From DAOPZJ01 sp964587625 (GTDB taxonomy: Bacteria; Bacillota; Clostridia; Oscillospirales; JAKOTC01), in contig CAZPLU010000033.1 of assembly GCA_964587625.1 (NCBI GenBank), positions 1 through 27,444 on the forward strand: a stretch of 27,444 nucleotides of DNA. Reading direction: 5' to 3'. This document shows, piece by piece, positions 1 through 5,835 of this stretch; within the stretch, counting starts at the first letter, position 1, and every line of letters starts with the position of its first letter. Position numbers and translations under genes: made by a program. The notes under the pieces were generated by a model. It saw only the letters and a program-made list of their open reading frames with translations. It made no database searches and had not been told where the DNA came from.

Positions 1-378
1 GAGAAAAGCGATGGTGACGCCCGCCGGACCGGAGCCGATGATGGCGACTCTGTCCCGGTCTTTGGGCGGCGGCGTGGGTTTATAGATGCTGAGATAATAG
101 TCGGAGATATAATTTTCGATGGCGCTGATGTGTACCGGCATGCCCTGTTTTCCGAGCACGCAGTGACCCTCGCACTGGTTTTCCTGCGGGCAGACGAGCG
201 AACAGATGATCGAGAGCGGGTTGTTTTCAAACAGCATTTCCCCCGCGTCGGAGATCTTGTTGTCCAACAGCAGGCGGATGGCTTCGGGGATCGGCGTTTG
301 AATCGGACAGCCCGCGCTACACTTGGGGTTTTTGCACTGCAGACAGCGCTTCGCGTCATCGATGACATGTTTGTTCAT
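1..378 (-). CDS. GltD-like NAD(P)-dependent Fe-S oxidoreductase, N-terminal part (runs off the left edge)
   Basis: The visible 126 residues are the N-terminus of a flavin/NAD(P)H oxidoreductase of the glutamate synthase small-subunit (GltD/PreT-like) group. Two cysteine clusters typical of the Fer4_20 domain are seen: C12, C15, C20, C24 and C59, C63, C69, C73, which would hold two 4Fe-4S clusters. They are followed by the start of a dinucleotide-binding fold with GSGPAG at residues 115-120. In this family the protein moves electrons between NAD(P)H and a partner subunit or substrate. The start ATG at 378 has an AAAAGGAG ribosome binding site about nine bases upstream. The C-terminal FAD/NADPH domains lie outside the window, so the exact role (glutamate synthase beta, NfnB-like or pyrimidine reductase-like) cannot be settled. 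The upstream 250 bases hold a hairpin cluster. Confidence 0.85.
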   Translation of the reverse strand, partial: MNKHVIDDAKRCLQCKNPKCSAGCPIQTPIPEAIRLLLDNKISDAGEMLFENNPLSIICSLVCPQENQCEGHCVLGKQGMPVHISAIENYISDYYLSIYKPTPPPKDRDRVAIIGSGPAGVTIAFL

Positions 379-468
379 TAAAATCACCGCTCCTTTTCAC
401 TTGTTTGCCTGCCGAACCATCCAAAAACGCAACGGCTACAATGGTTTGGCGTTTTCGAATTGTTTTGG

Positions 469-614
469 TGCAAAGTTTTTGAGCGAATCGCTTAAAAACT
501 TTGCATTTCGCCTTTGCGGCGTGTGTCCGCAAAGGTAAACAGGCAGTGAATCAATGTATCTAACGGCAAAACGAGTTTGTTTTGCCGTTAAAATGCGTTT
601 CGCAAAACGCATTT
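469..614. repeat. Array of four consecutive perfect or near-perfect hairpins
   Basis: Four inverted repeats follow one another with little spacing. Hairpin 1 pairs 469-485 with 489-505 (17 pairs including one G-T, 3-base loop). Hairpin 2 pairs 511-519 with 527-535 (9 pairs, 7-base loop). Hairpin 3 pairs 561-572 with 579-590 (12 perfect pairs, 6-base loop). Hairpin 4 pairs 591-600 with 605-614 (10 perfect pairs, 4-base loop) and touches hairpin 3. The array fills the gap between the DUF368 stop at 627 and the oxidoreductase start at 378, both on the minus strand. Hairpin 4 could end DUF368 transcription, but none of the four has a clear T-run, and one terminator would not need four stems. This suggests a dispersed intergenic repeat or a processed RNA element. 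Confidence 0.75.
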
Positions 615-626
615 GTTCGGCGGACA

Positions 627-1487
627 TTATATAAACGACAGACCGTCCCCGGTTTTGAATTTTTTGCCGAGATGTCTGAACAATATGGAGATTCCGACGC
701 CGACGCCGATCCCCGCCGCGCTCAACAGCCATTCGGGCAGCCCGACGGGCAACGCGGGAAAAATATTAAAGACGGAGCCGGTCATAAAACCGAGCACCAT
801 AAAATAGGCGAGATTGCGGTATTGGGTGAAGATGCGCTTGGTCAGCTTCGAAAACAGCACCATCCCGATTAAAAAACAGATTGCGACGGGTGCGGCGGTC
901 AGGACATCGAAGTTTGCGGCGGCGTTGAGCAGCGGCTCATAGACGCCGAGCATCATCAGCATCATCGAGACGCTCATGCCCGGGATCATGCCGGTCACGC
1001 CCGCGATCGCGCCGCTCACCGAGAGATACCAAAGCGGAACCGTGTCGGAAACCGTTGCGGCGGTTGTGACGGCGCCGCTTTTTGCCAGCAGTCCGATGGC
1101 GATGGCGAAGGCGAAAGCGCCGACCAAGCCGATGATACAGCGCTTTTTGAAGGGTTTACGGATCTCCTCGGCCACCGTGGGCATGCTGCCCGCGATCAGG
1201 CCGATGAACAGCAGATAGGCCGGCGTGGGGTAGTATTCAAACAAAAGATCGAGGACTTGCAAGAGCAAAAAGATGCTCAAAACCGCGCCGATTCCCATCG
1301 GCAGAATATAGATAAAATTGCGTTTAAAATTTTTCAACGGATTGGAGACGATTTCGAGCAGGTCGTCATAAATGCCCATCATCACCGCCATAATGCTGCC
1401 GCTGATGCCCGGGGCGATGATGCTGATGCCGAGAAAAGCGCCGCACAGGACGCGATAAAAAAAGTTGCCGGATGCCTTTTTCGCCAT
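627..1487 (-). CDS. popT: DUF368 family membrane protein, probable undecaprenyl-phosphate transporter (PopT type)
   Basis: This 286-residue polytopic membrane protein matches the DUF368 family. Members were shown to recycle undecaprenyl phosphate, the lipid carrier of cell-wall synthesis, across the cytoplasmic membrane. The sequence shows an N-terminal PGISG motif (residues 26-30) in a hydrophobic stretch and a second related PGMS motif (169-172). This gives the internal two-fold repeat expected of a transporter with oppositely oriented halves. About eight hydrophobic segments are visible. The ATG at 1487 has an AAGGGA-type ribosome binding site, and a good promoter lies about 80 bases upstream (1568-1597), so the gene appears to have its own transcript. 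It ends in a short basic tail. The family assignment is firm. The transport role comes from the family literature, not from this sequence. Confidence 0.85.
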   Translation of the reverse strand: MAKKASGNFFYRVLCGAFLGISIIAPGISGSIMAVMMGIYDDLLEIVSNPLKNFKRNFIYILPMGIGAVLSIFLLLQVLDLLFEYYPTPAYLLFIGLIAGSMPTVAEEIRKPFKKRCIIGLVGAFAFAIAIGLLAKSGAVTTAATVSDTVPLWYLSVSGAIAGVTGMIPGMSVSMMLMMLGVYEPLLNAAANFDVLTAAPVAICFLIGMVLFSKLTKRIFTQYRNLAYFMVLGFMTGSVFNIFPALPVGLPEWLLSAAGIGVGVGISILFRHLGKKFKTGDGLSFI

Positions 1488-1567
1488 TTTGCCGTCCCTT
1501 CGCGGATGGATTCAAAGCCCCGCCGTTTTTTGCGTTAGCGTCCGGTGATAAACCGGAGTGCCGATAT

Positions 1568-1597
1568 ATTATAACACGGATGCGCCGCGGATTTCAA
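1568..1597 (-). promoter_or_regulatory. SigA-type promoter for the DUF368 gene
   Basis: On the minus strand the -35 box TTGAAA (1592-1597) and the perfect -10 box TATAAT (1568-1573) are separated by 18 bases. Transcription would start near 1561 and give a leader of about 75 bases before the ATG at 1487. Confidence 0.7.
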
Positions 1598-1625
1598 GGA
1601 CGGCGCAAGGTACGGTGCGAGCCGT

Positions 1626-1665
1626 TGAAAAACAAACAAGCGCCCGCTCGGCCGAGCGGGCGCTT
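1626..1665 (-). terminator. Rho-independent terminator of the 52-residue protein gene
   Basis: A GC-rich perfect palindrome of two 14-base arms (1638-1651 and 1652-1665) starts three bases after the TGA of the small gene. On the minus strand it is followed by a T-rich tail (TTGTTTGTTTTT). It is one of the strongest terminators in the window and insulates the small gene from DUF368. Confidence 0.85.
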
Positions 1666-1667
1666 TG

Positions 1668-1826
1668 TCACTTTTGAATCGGTTTGGCCGTTTTTTTACC
1701 GGTCTTGGCCTTGCCCTGCAGTTCGGGAACGGGCGGCACATCATTTTTGGGGATGTGCAGCTTCCGGTTGCTCTCGGTCCCGTGCGGTTGTTTGGGGTCG
1801 GGCCTTCGCATCCCCGCTTTTGCCAC
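1668..1826 (-). CDS. Small basic, proline-rich protein of unknown function (52 residues, GTG start)
   Basis: This short frame begins with GTG at 1826 behind a good GAGGTGATT ribosome binding site and ends three bases before a strong terminator, so it has the signals of a real one-gene unit. The product starts VAKAGMRRPDPKQPHG, contains KLHIPKNDVPPVPELQGKAK in its middle and ends in a lysine-rich tail (about a quarter Lys/Arg). It has no signal peptide or membrane segment. It resembles small uncharacterised proteins I recall from Clostridia, but I cannot verify that here. The composition suggests a disordered nucleic-acid-binding or ribosome-associated peptide; this is inference only. Its 5' leader (1831-1851) recurs at 4561-4581, ahead of a 15-codon remnant. 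The overlapping longer frame on the same strand lacks these signals. Confidence 0.7.
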   Translation of the reverse strand: MAKAGMRRPDPKQPHGTESNRKLHIPKNDVPPVPELQGKAKTGKKTAKPIQK

Positions 1827-1830
1827 AAAA

Positions 1831-1851
1831 ATCACCTCGGGCATAGTTTTT
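1831..1851 (-). repeat. Leader repeat copy A, upstream of the small protein gene
   Basis: This 21-base segment contains the ribosome binding site of the small gene. It matches 4561-4581 at 19 of 21 positions; only the two bases at 1841-1842 differ. Copy B is on the same strand, inside the tRNA-Pro-bounded cassette. Confidence 0.7.
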
Positions 1852-1941
1852 ATTCGTTGAGGGGATTTTATTCGAGGGAATACGAATCTCCGACGAAACA
1901 GTCGGTTTGTTCGATCTTTTGAATAAAAATCGATATAAAAC

Positions 1942-2823
1942 CTAAACCAAATCGCGAATGAGCGCGTCGGTTTCCCCGGCTAAAAAATCGATCGGCGGGA
2001 TTTGAATCATGGTATAACACCCCGGATTTTGCTTTAAAACGGCACGGGCCGAGGAGACCAAAATCTGACCGGTGAGCGCGGGGTTGTCTATGCTCATGCG
2101 AAATTCAATCCGCTGATTGCCCGTGCTGCCCGAGACGCCTTTTCTGGACAGGGTGACGGCATGCCCGGCGTCCTTCAGCAAATCGACATTTTCCACTTGA
2201 ATGACGCGGGTTTCATCATGCGCGAAATATTCGTCCTGACGGATCAGTTCGGTGACCGTGCCGATGTCGGCCCCTTGCTCCAGCTCCACATAAACCATGC
2301 GTCTGTGCACGCCCGCGCCCAACGGAATGGTCACGGAGAGCGCGTCTTTTACGCCGGATACGGCCTTTGCCGCGACGGTGTGCCCCATGCTCATGCCGGG
2401 TCCGAAATTTGTGTAGGTGATCCCTTTGGGGAGCAGCGCCGCCAGCATGGCCCTGACCACCGAGTCGCTTCCGGGATCCCACCCGGCGGCGGTGATCGCC
2501 GCGCAGCGGTGCTGTTTTGCAAGCTTGTCCAGTTCACGGCGCATTTCGGGGATGTTGGCGTGCATGTCGTAACAGTCCACGGTGCAAATTCCCCTTGACA
2601 AAAGTGACGAGGCGGCATCAAAGACGGCGCGGCTGGGCAAACACAGAATCGCCGCGTCGATATGATTTTTATCCAATTCCGAAACACGCTGAAACAGCGG
2701 CACGTCAACGGCGACAGCCCTTGTCTCAACGATGCATTCAAGGGAGATATCCCGGCTGTTCGAGACCGCTTCGTACGCCGCTTTTCCGATGTTCCCAAAA
2801 CCCACAATGGCAACTTTGATCAT
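1942..2823 (-). CDS. ddh: meso-Diaminopimelate dehydrogenase, type II
   Basis: The enzyme catalyses NADPH-dependent reductive amination of tetrahydrodipicolinate to meso-diaminopimelate, a one-step route to the lysine and peptidoglycan precursor. The 293 residues are shorter than the Corynebacterium type I enzyme (about 320) and close to the type II enzyme of Symbiobacterium (about 299). Visible signatures are the Rossmann GFGNIG at residues 8-13, YDMHA at 85-89, WDPGSDS at 115-121, and GPGMSMGHT at 141-149 in the dimerisation and substrate domain, then GAGVHRRMVYVELE and the C-terminal PGCYTMIQIPPIDFL. The ATG at 2823 has an AAAGAGGAT ribosome binding site. The gene stands alone, without other lysine genes nearby. 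Some type II enzymes accept other 2-keto acids to make D-amino acids, so the in vivo direction is open. Confidence 0.93.
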   Translation of the reverse strand: MIKVAIVGFGNIGKAAYEAVSNSRDISLECIVETRAVAVDVPLFQRVSELDKNHIDAAILCLPSRAVFDAASSLLSRGICTVDCYDMHANIPEMRRELDKLAKQHRCAAITAAGWDPGSDSVVRAMLAALLPKGITYTNFGPGMSMGHTVAAKAVSGVKDALSVTIPLGAGVHRRMVYVELEQGADIGTVTELIRQDEYFAHDETRVIQVENVDLLKDAGHAVTLSRKGVSGSTGNQRIEFRMSIDNPALTGQILVSSARAVLKQNPGCYTMIQIPPIDFLAGETDALIRDLV

Positions 2824-2850
2824 AAAATCCTCTTTCTTTGTTTGTATGCG

Positions 2851-2875
2851 ATAACCGGATTTTTTATACGGTTAT
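2851..2875. other. Inverted repeat in the ddh leader
   Basis: ATAACCG (2851-2857) pairs with CGGTTAT (2869-2875) across an 11-base T-rich loop, 28 bases upstream of the ddh start. It could be an operator or a leader hairpin; nothing else identifies it. Confidence 0.35.
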
Positions 2876-2950
2876 GGGCGATGGTCGCGAGTATAATATT
2901 CGCTGCGCGTTTGTTCGGATCCGAAAGGTTCGAATCCTCCCGTCCGGGCG

Positions 2951-2987
2951 CAAAATGAACAGGCACCTGCGGCGCCCATTCATTTTG
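2951..2987 (-). terminator. Hairpin abutting the 3' end of tRNA-Pro copy 1
   Basis: CAAAATGAA (2951-2959) pairs with TTCATTTTG (2979-2987), with an inner GC-rich stem (GGCACC with GGCGCC) and a 3-base loop. It begins directly after the encoded CCA end. No clear T-run follows on the minus strand, so it may act as a processing signal or a weak terminator. Confidence 0.5.
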
Positions 2988-3063
2988 TGGTCGGAGTGAC
3001 AGGACTCGAACCAGCGGCATCCTGCTCCCAAAGCAGGCGCGCTACCAACTGCGCTACACCCCG
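2988..3063 (-). tRNA. tRNA-Pro (anticodon UGG), copy 1
   Basis: A 76-base cloverleaf including encoded CCA can be folded. It has a 7-pair acceptor stem beginning C1-G72, a D-arm closed by GCGC/GCGC, an anticodon stem CCTGC/GCAGG with loop TTTGGGA (anticodon TGG), and a T-arm with loop TTCGAGT. The T-stem carries a T51-T63 mismatch (window base 3001) that copy 2 lacks. This hints that copy 1 is degrading or under relaxed selection. UGG can read all four proline codons, so one intact copy would suffice. Confidence 0.93.
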
Positions 3064-3075
3064 TTGTGCTTCTAT

Positions 3076-3103
3076 TTTATACGCCTGCGGGGGATTTTGT
3101 AAA
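3076..3103 (-). promoter_or_regulatory. Promoter of tRNA-Pro copy 1
   Basis: On the minus strand TTTACA (3098-3103) and TATAAA (3076-3081) are 16 bases apart and end 13 bases before the tRNA. The same sequence is preserved at 5676-5703 for copy 2. Confidence 0.6.
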
Positions 3104-3176
3104 GCGGAAACGGGATATTCGGGGCGGTATTGTTTAAAAAAATAAAAACAGGGGCGGAGAATGAGGCCGCACCCGC

Positions 3177-3561
3177 GTTGATCGGGTTGGATAAATTTAA
3201 TAAAAGTTGAAGCGCATTTTGTCCCATTTCAATTGATTCCTCCATCGGTTTTGTCCTCGGAAATATCATTCCGTTATATCATATGCCAAAGGGGATTTTA
3301 TGCGATTGAATCTTAAAATTCGCGCGCGACCCGTATGCTTAATAACGTACGACGGCACACGGAGCGTGTAACCTTGAAAATTAATTCTGCTACTCTTTCC
3401 ATGGGGATAATAACAGGACTTAAACAGACTTTTGTAAACCCAACGTTCACGAATCTGCATCTATTCCGGCAAAATAAAAGACGCCTGCATAAATCGGCGA
3501 TCTCTTAAATTTGTAATGATTGAAACATTTACTGAGAAAAAGAATATAAAACGAAATTAAG
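3177..3561. other. AT-rich stretch without a convincing gene
   Basis: After the repeat ends at 3176 the sequence becomes AT-rich and shows no frame with both a ribosome binding site and a plausible product. Two short minus-strand frames (about 65 codons each) look random. It may contain decayed remains of the cassette's right-hand end. Confidence 0.5.
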
Positions 3562-4467
3562 TTATTGCTTATGTACGGAATCTAAAAAATCCAGAATTGT
3601 TTTAGTATATCTTTGCGATTGTTGTATCCATAATAAATGCGCACAGTTTTGAAATTTAATAATAATACCGTTTGGCGAAAACTGACGAAAGTATTCTTGT
3701 TGGTCTTTGCCGCAGGTGATATCATATTCTCCGACCATCAGTAAAGAGGGCTTTTTAATATTTTTTAATAACGGCAAATAGTCGTTAAAAAAATCTCCTT
3801 TGTCAATCAGTTTTTGGTTATGAATTTTATACTTTCCACTGTCCTCTGCAACTACACGCAAATGATGTTCTTCCATGTATTGATTGTATTCGCTTGTATT
3901 GATAACATGAAGATATTCATCCATTCCGCTGTCATTGATTGAAAACAAAAGATCAATATCGCCAAAAGCTTCTTTTACGATCATAGTTTTATCAAGTATT
4001 TTATAGCAAATATTCAACGCTTCATCGTTATTTGTCTTTTCAAAATACGGCGATAAAGTCGCGGCAACCGTTTGTGCCGTTAAAAACATATTCCATGTCG
4101 GATTGTCATAAATAACCGAACGCGTATGATCAGGATAAGTGTGCGCATATAAACAGGCAAGCATACCTCCGTATGAATGACCTAATATTGACCATTTGTC
4201 AATACCCAATTTTTCACGCATTTTATCAATCAATTTAACGTGGTCTTCGACTCCGAACGATTCATTTCCAGGAATGGTATCAGACCTTAATACGCCATAT
4301 TGGTCAAAAATTACGACATGATATTTTTCACTCAACAGTTTTGCCTGATATGCATAACTCCAGCATCCCTCGCCCGGTCCGCCGTGAAAATAAACAACCG
4401 TATGTTGATTTGTTTTTCCGTATTCTTCGTAATAAATGTTTTTTGAATCCATTTTGATAAACGGCAT
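3562..4467 (-). CDS. Alpha/beta hydrolase of the proline iminopeptidase-like family
   Basis: This 301-residue protein has the features of the S33 alpha/beta hydrolases. These are the oxyanion-hole motif HGGPG (28-32), FDQYG (54-58, where the family usually has DQRG), the nucleophile elbow GHSYGG with Ser98 (96-101), the acid Asp249 in VGEYD, and His277 in NCAHLLW. A helical cap occupies about residues 125-235. Such enzymes hydrolyse N-terminal proline peptides or small esters and amides; the substrate cannot be read from sequence. The ATG at 4467 has a GGAGGTAGTCGTT ribosome binding site, and a promoter lies at 4511-4539. The gene is visibly more AT-rich than the core genes and lies inside the tRNA-Pro-bounded cassette, suggesting horizontal acquisition. 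No signal peptide is visible, so it is likely cytoplasmic. Confidence 0.88.
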   Translation of the reverse strand: MPFIKMDSKNIYYEEYGKTNQHTVVYFHGGPGEGCWSYAYQAKLLSEKYHVVIFDQYGVLRSDTIPGNESFGVEDHVKLIDKMREKLGIDKWSILGHSYGGMLACLYAHTYPDHTRSVIYDNPTWNMFLTAQTVAATLSPYFEKTNNDEALNICYKILDKTMIVKEAFGDIDLLFSINDSGMDEYLHVINTSEYNQYMEEHHLRVVAEDSGKYKIHNQKLIDKGDFFNDYLPLLKNIKKPSLLMVGEYDITCGKDQQEYFRQFSPNGIIIKFQNCAHLLWIQQSQRYTKTILDFLDSVHKQ

Positions 4468-4510
4468 AACGACTACCTCCGATTATATAAACACCCGCAT
4501 TTATTGTATT

Positions 4511-4539
4511 ATCATAACAAAAACTTACCGTAAAAACAA
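4511..4539 (-). promoter_or_regulatory. Promoter of the alpha/beta hydrolase gene, with a TTACCGT direct repeat
   Basis: On the minus strand TTGTTT (4534-4539) and TATGAT (4511-4516) are 17 bases apart. TTACCGT on the plus strand occurs twice, at 4525-4531 and 4540-4546. One copy lies between the boxes and the other just upstream of the -35 box, a layout suited to regulator binding. Confidence 0.55.
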
Positions 4540-4556
4540 TTACCGTTTTTTGGCAT
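4512..4556 (-). pseudogene. Remnant of the small-protein gene start (15 codons)
   Basis: ATG at 4556 follows the GAGGTGAT ribosome binding site of leader copy B (4561-4581). It reads MPKNGNCFYGKFLL and then stops. The first residues echo the VAKAGM start of the protein encoded at 1668-1826, after which similarity is lost. It is most simply a truncated copy whose body was replaced by the hydrolase promoter. A functional leader peptide for the hydrolase is the alternative. Confidence 0.35.
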
Positions 4557-4560
4557 ATTC

Positions 4561-4581
4561 ATCACCTCGGCAATAGTTTTT
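4561..4581 (-). repeat. Leader repeat copy B
   Basis: It matches 1831-1851 at 19 of 21 bases, same strand, including the ribosome binding site. It lies within the cassette between the ankyrin-like and hydrolase genes. Confidence 0.7.
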
Positions 4582-4663
4582 CTGCGGCGGCGGGATTTAT
4601 GCCTTGCAAATTATACCGCGCATTCGTTCTTTGAAATCCGTTTGAGATCTGATAAAACCCAAG

Positions 4664-5398
4664 TTAGTTTAATCTTGCCACTTCAATACCGGTCGATGTT
4701 TCATAAATATGCATCATCCAACTTGTTTTATTTTCCGGCGTCTTATATAAGCGTTTCTTCCAACTAAAATCATTGTAATATTTAAAGATATCCACATCAA
4801 AGCCGTCCGTCATTTGGAGAGGAAGCTCGCCGTTCTTTAACCGACCTCCATACGCAATCAAAACGAGCCAATGCCGGATTTGGTAAGGGCGATCATATGC
4901 TTCGTTTATATCAAAAACCATGTCAAAGTCAACGGATGTAAATATCGAGCTTTCATCAACAATAAGATTCGGCTCTCCCCCGTGTTCCAAAAGAATCTTT
5001 GCACAGTGGGCGGCGCAATCCTTATAATCGACATATCTCAATGCTCCGATTACATTGTCGCGATCAAAATTTTCGCCGATCACATCGTTCGGGTTCATTC
5101 CATACTTAAGCAGCAGAGTGAGGATATCCGGCAGATAATATGAAACAAGCTTTTTTTCGAACAAAACACCGTTTCCGTTATGCTGATCCGGAGAAGGCGG
5201 AGCATACCCGTCCCCCACGGCATCACGGTATTCGCAGAAACAATAGTCATCTATAATCGTGTATGCGACCATGCTTAAAACTTCGGATCGGAGATTCCAA
5301 TCATCCAGCAGCTTCCGGATTGAATCGAAATCCGGCGGCAAGTCGGTTAAACGGGAGATGAGTTCCTTGATTTGAAAATCGTATGCCGTTAAATCCAT
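4664..5398 (-). CDS. Hypothetical protein with ankyrin-like repeats
   Basis: The 244-residue product has no signal peptide or membrane segment. Its centre resembles degenerate ankyrin repeats: a segment with LLLKYGMNPND is followed about 40 residues later by a second with KILLEHGGEPNL, each fitting the helix-turn-helix plus loop spacing. The C-terminal part (from about residue 150) is rich in aromatic and acidic residues and unrecognised. The chosen ATG at 5398 has an AAAGAGGTG ribosome binding site. An upstream in-frame extension would run into the tRNA and was rejected. Ankyrin-like cytoplasmic proteins in accessory cassettes are sometimes immunity or effector partners, but no toxin gene is seen here. 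Its base composition is lower in GC than the core genes. Function unknown. Confidence 0.7.
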   Translation of the reverse strand: MDLTAYDFQIKELISRLTDLPPDFDSIRKLLDDWNLRSEVLSMVAYTIIDDYCFCEYRDAVGDGYAPPSPDQHNGNGVLFEKKLVSYYLPDILTLLLKYGMNPNDVIGENFDRDNVIGALRYVDYKDCAAHCAKILLEHGGEPNLIVDESSIFTSVDFDMVFDINEAYDRPYQIRHWLVLIAYGGRLKNGELPLQMTDGFDVDIFKYYNDFSWKKRLYKTPENKTSWMMHIYETSTGIEVARLN

Positions 5399-5554
5399 AA
5401 ACCCGCACCTCTTTTGTAATAAAGTAGGCAACAGCAGCCGACCGGCAGTATTGATGCGTATCAAGCCATAAAAAGTTCGATAGACAAAATGGGTAAACTT
5501 CAAGGGCTTGGTCGTGTTCGGATTCGAAGATTCGAATCCGCTCAAGGGCAAAAG

Positions 5555-5583
5555 CGAAAAAGCACCTAATTGGTACTTTTTCG
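5555..5583 (-). terminator. Terminator of tRNA-Pro copy 2
   Basis: CGAAAAAGCACC (5555-5566) pairs with GGTACTTTTTCG (5572-5583) around a 5-base loop. On the minus strand the stem ends in CTTTTTCG followed by CTTTTG. It starts five bases after the tRNA CCA end. Confidence 0.65.
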
Positions 5584-5587
5584 GTTT

Positions 5588-5663
5588 TGGTCGGAGTGAC
5601 TGGATTTGAACCAGCGGCATCCTGCTCCCAAAGCAGGCGCGCTACCAACTGCGCTACACCCCG
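5588..5663 (-). tRNA. tRNA-Pro (anticodon UGG), copy 2
   Basis: Same 76-base cloverleaf as the gene at 2988-3063, differing only at three T-arm positions (loop TTCAAAT; base 63 is A, restoring pairing with T51). All four stems pair properly, and CCA is encoded. This looks like the sound, possibly ancestral copy. Its 5' side flows into the OadG-like gene region. Confidence 0.95.
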
Positions 5664-5675
5664 TTGTGCTTCTAT

Positions 5676-5703
5676 TTTATACGCCTGCGGGGGATTTTGT
5701 AAA
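5676..5703 (-). promoter_or_regulatory. Promoter of tRNA-Pro copy 2
   Basis: TTTACA (5698-5703) and TATAAA (5676-5681) on the minus strand, spacing 16, identical to the copy 1 promoter. Confidence 0.6.
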
Positions 5704-5835
5704 GCGGAAACGGGATATTCGGGGCGGTATTGTTTAAAAAAATAAAAATAGGGGCGGAGAATGAGGCCGCACCCGCTTTGAATGATGTGATTTTCGGTTT
5801 GACTTTTGGGACTATTGAAAACGGCGCACGGGTCT

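Larger units (their letters stand above)
2913..3176 (-). repeat. Long direct repeat, copy 1 (tRNA-Pro plus flanks)
   Basis: The segment recurs at 5516-5776 in the same orientation. From 3008 through 3176 (most of the tRNA, its promoter and a further 5' flank) the copies are identical except at 3149. The tRNA T-arm has three differences, and the 3' flank has diverged but keeps a related 25-base motif (2913-2937). Equivalent bases are 2600 bp apart. Confidence 0.9.
5516..5776 (-). repeat. Long direct repeat, copy 2 (tRNA-Pro plus flanks)
   Basis: This is the partner of 2913-3176. It holds the second tRNA-Pro, its promoter and about 75 further bases. The 24-base motif at 5516-5539 is itself a near-palindrome (GGATTCGAA with TTCGAATCC) and corresponds to 2913-2937. 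Confidence 0.9.

Noticed and set aside
436..732. 98-codon minus-strand frame through the hairpin array
   Set aside because: It is formed by the inverted repeats and overlaps the DUF368 3' end; no ribosome binding site.
1535..1828. 97-codon minus-strand frame overlapping the 52-residue gene
   Set aside because: It reads through the terminator palindrome, and its product is of random composition; the GTG frame has the proper start and stop signals.
1890..1905. Small hairpin downstream of ddh
   Set aside because: Only five pairs, and its T-rich side is on the plus strand, where no gene ends; too weak to call a terminator.
2929..2950. Plus-strand sequence resembling a tRNA T-arm and 3' acceptor
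   Set aside because: No matching 5' acceptor half, D-arm or anticodon arm is found in the preceding 80 bases.
3072..3460. Two minus-strand frames of about 65 codons beside tRNA-Pro copy 1
   Set aside because: One reads into the repeated tRNA flank, the other has no ribosome binding site or recognisable product.
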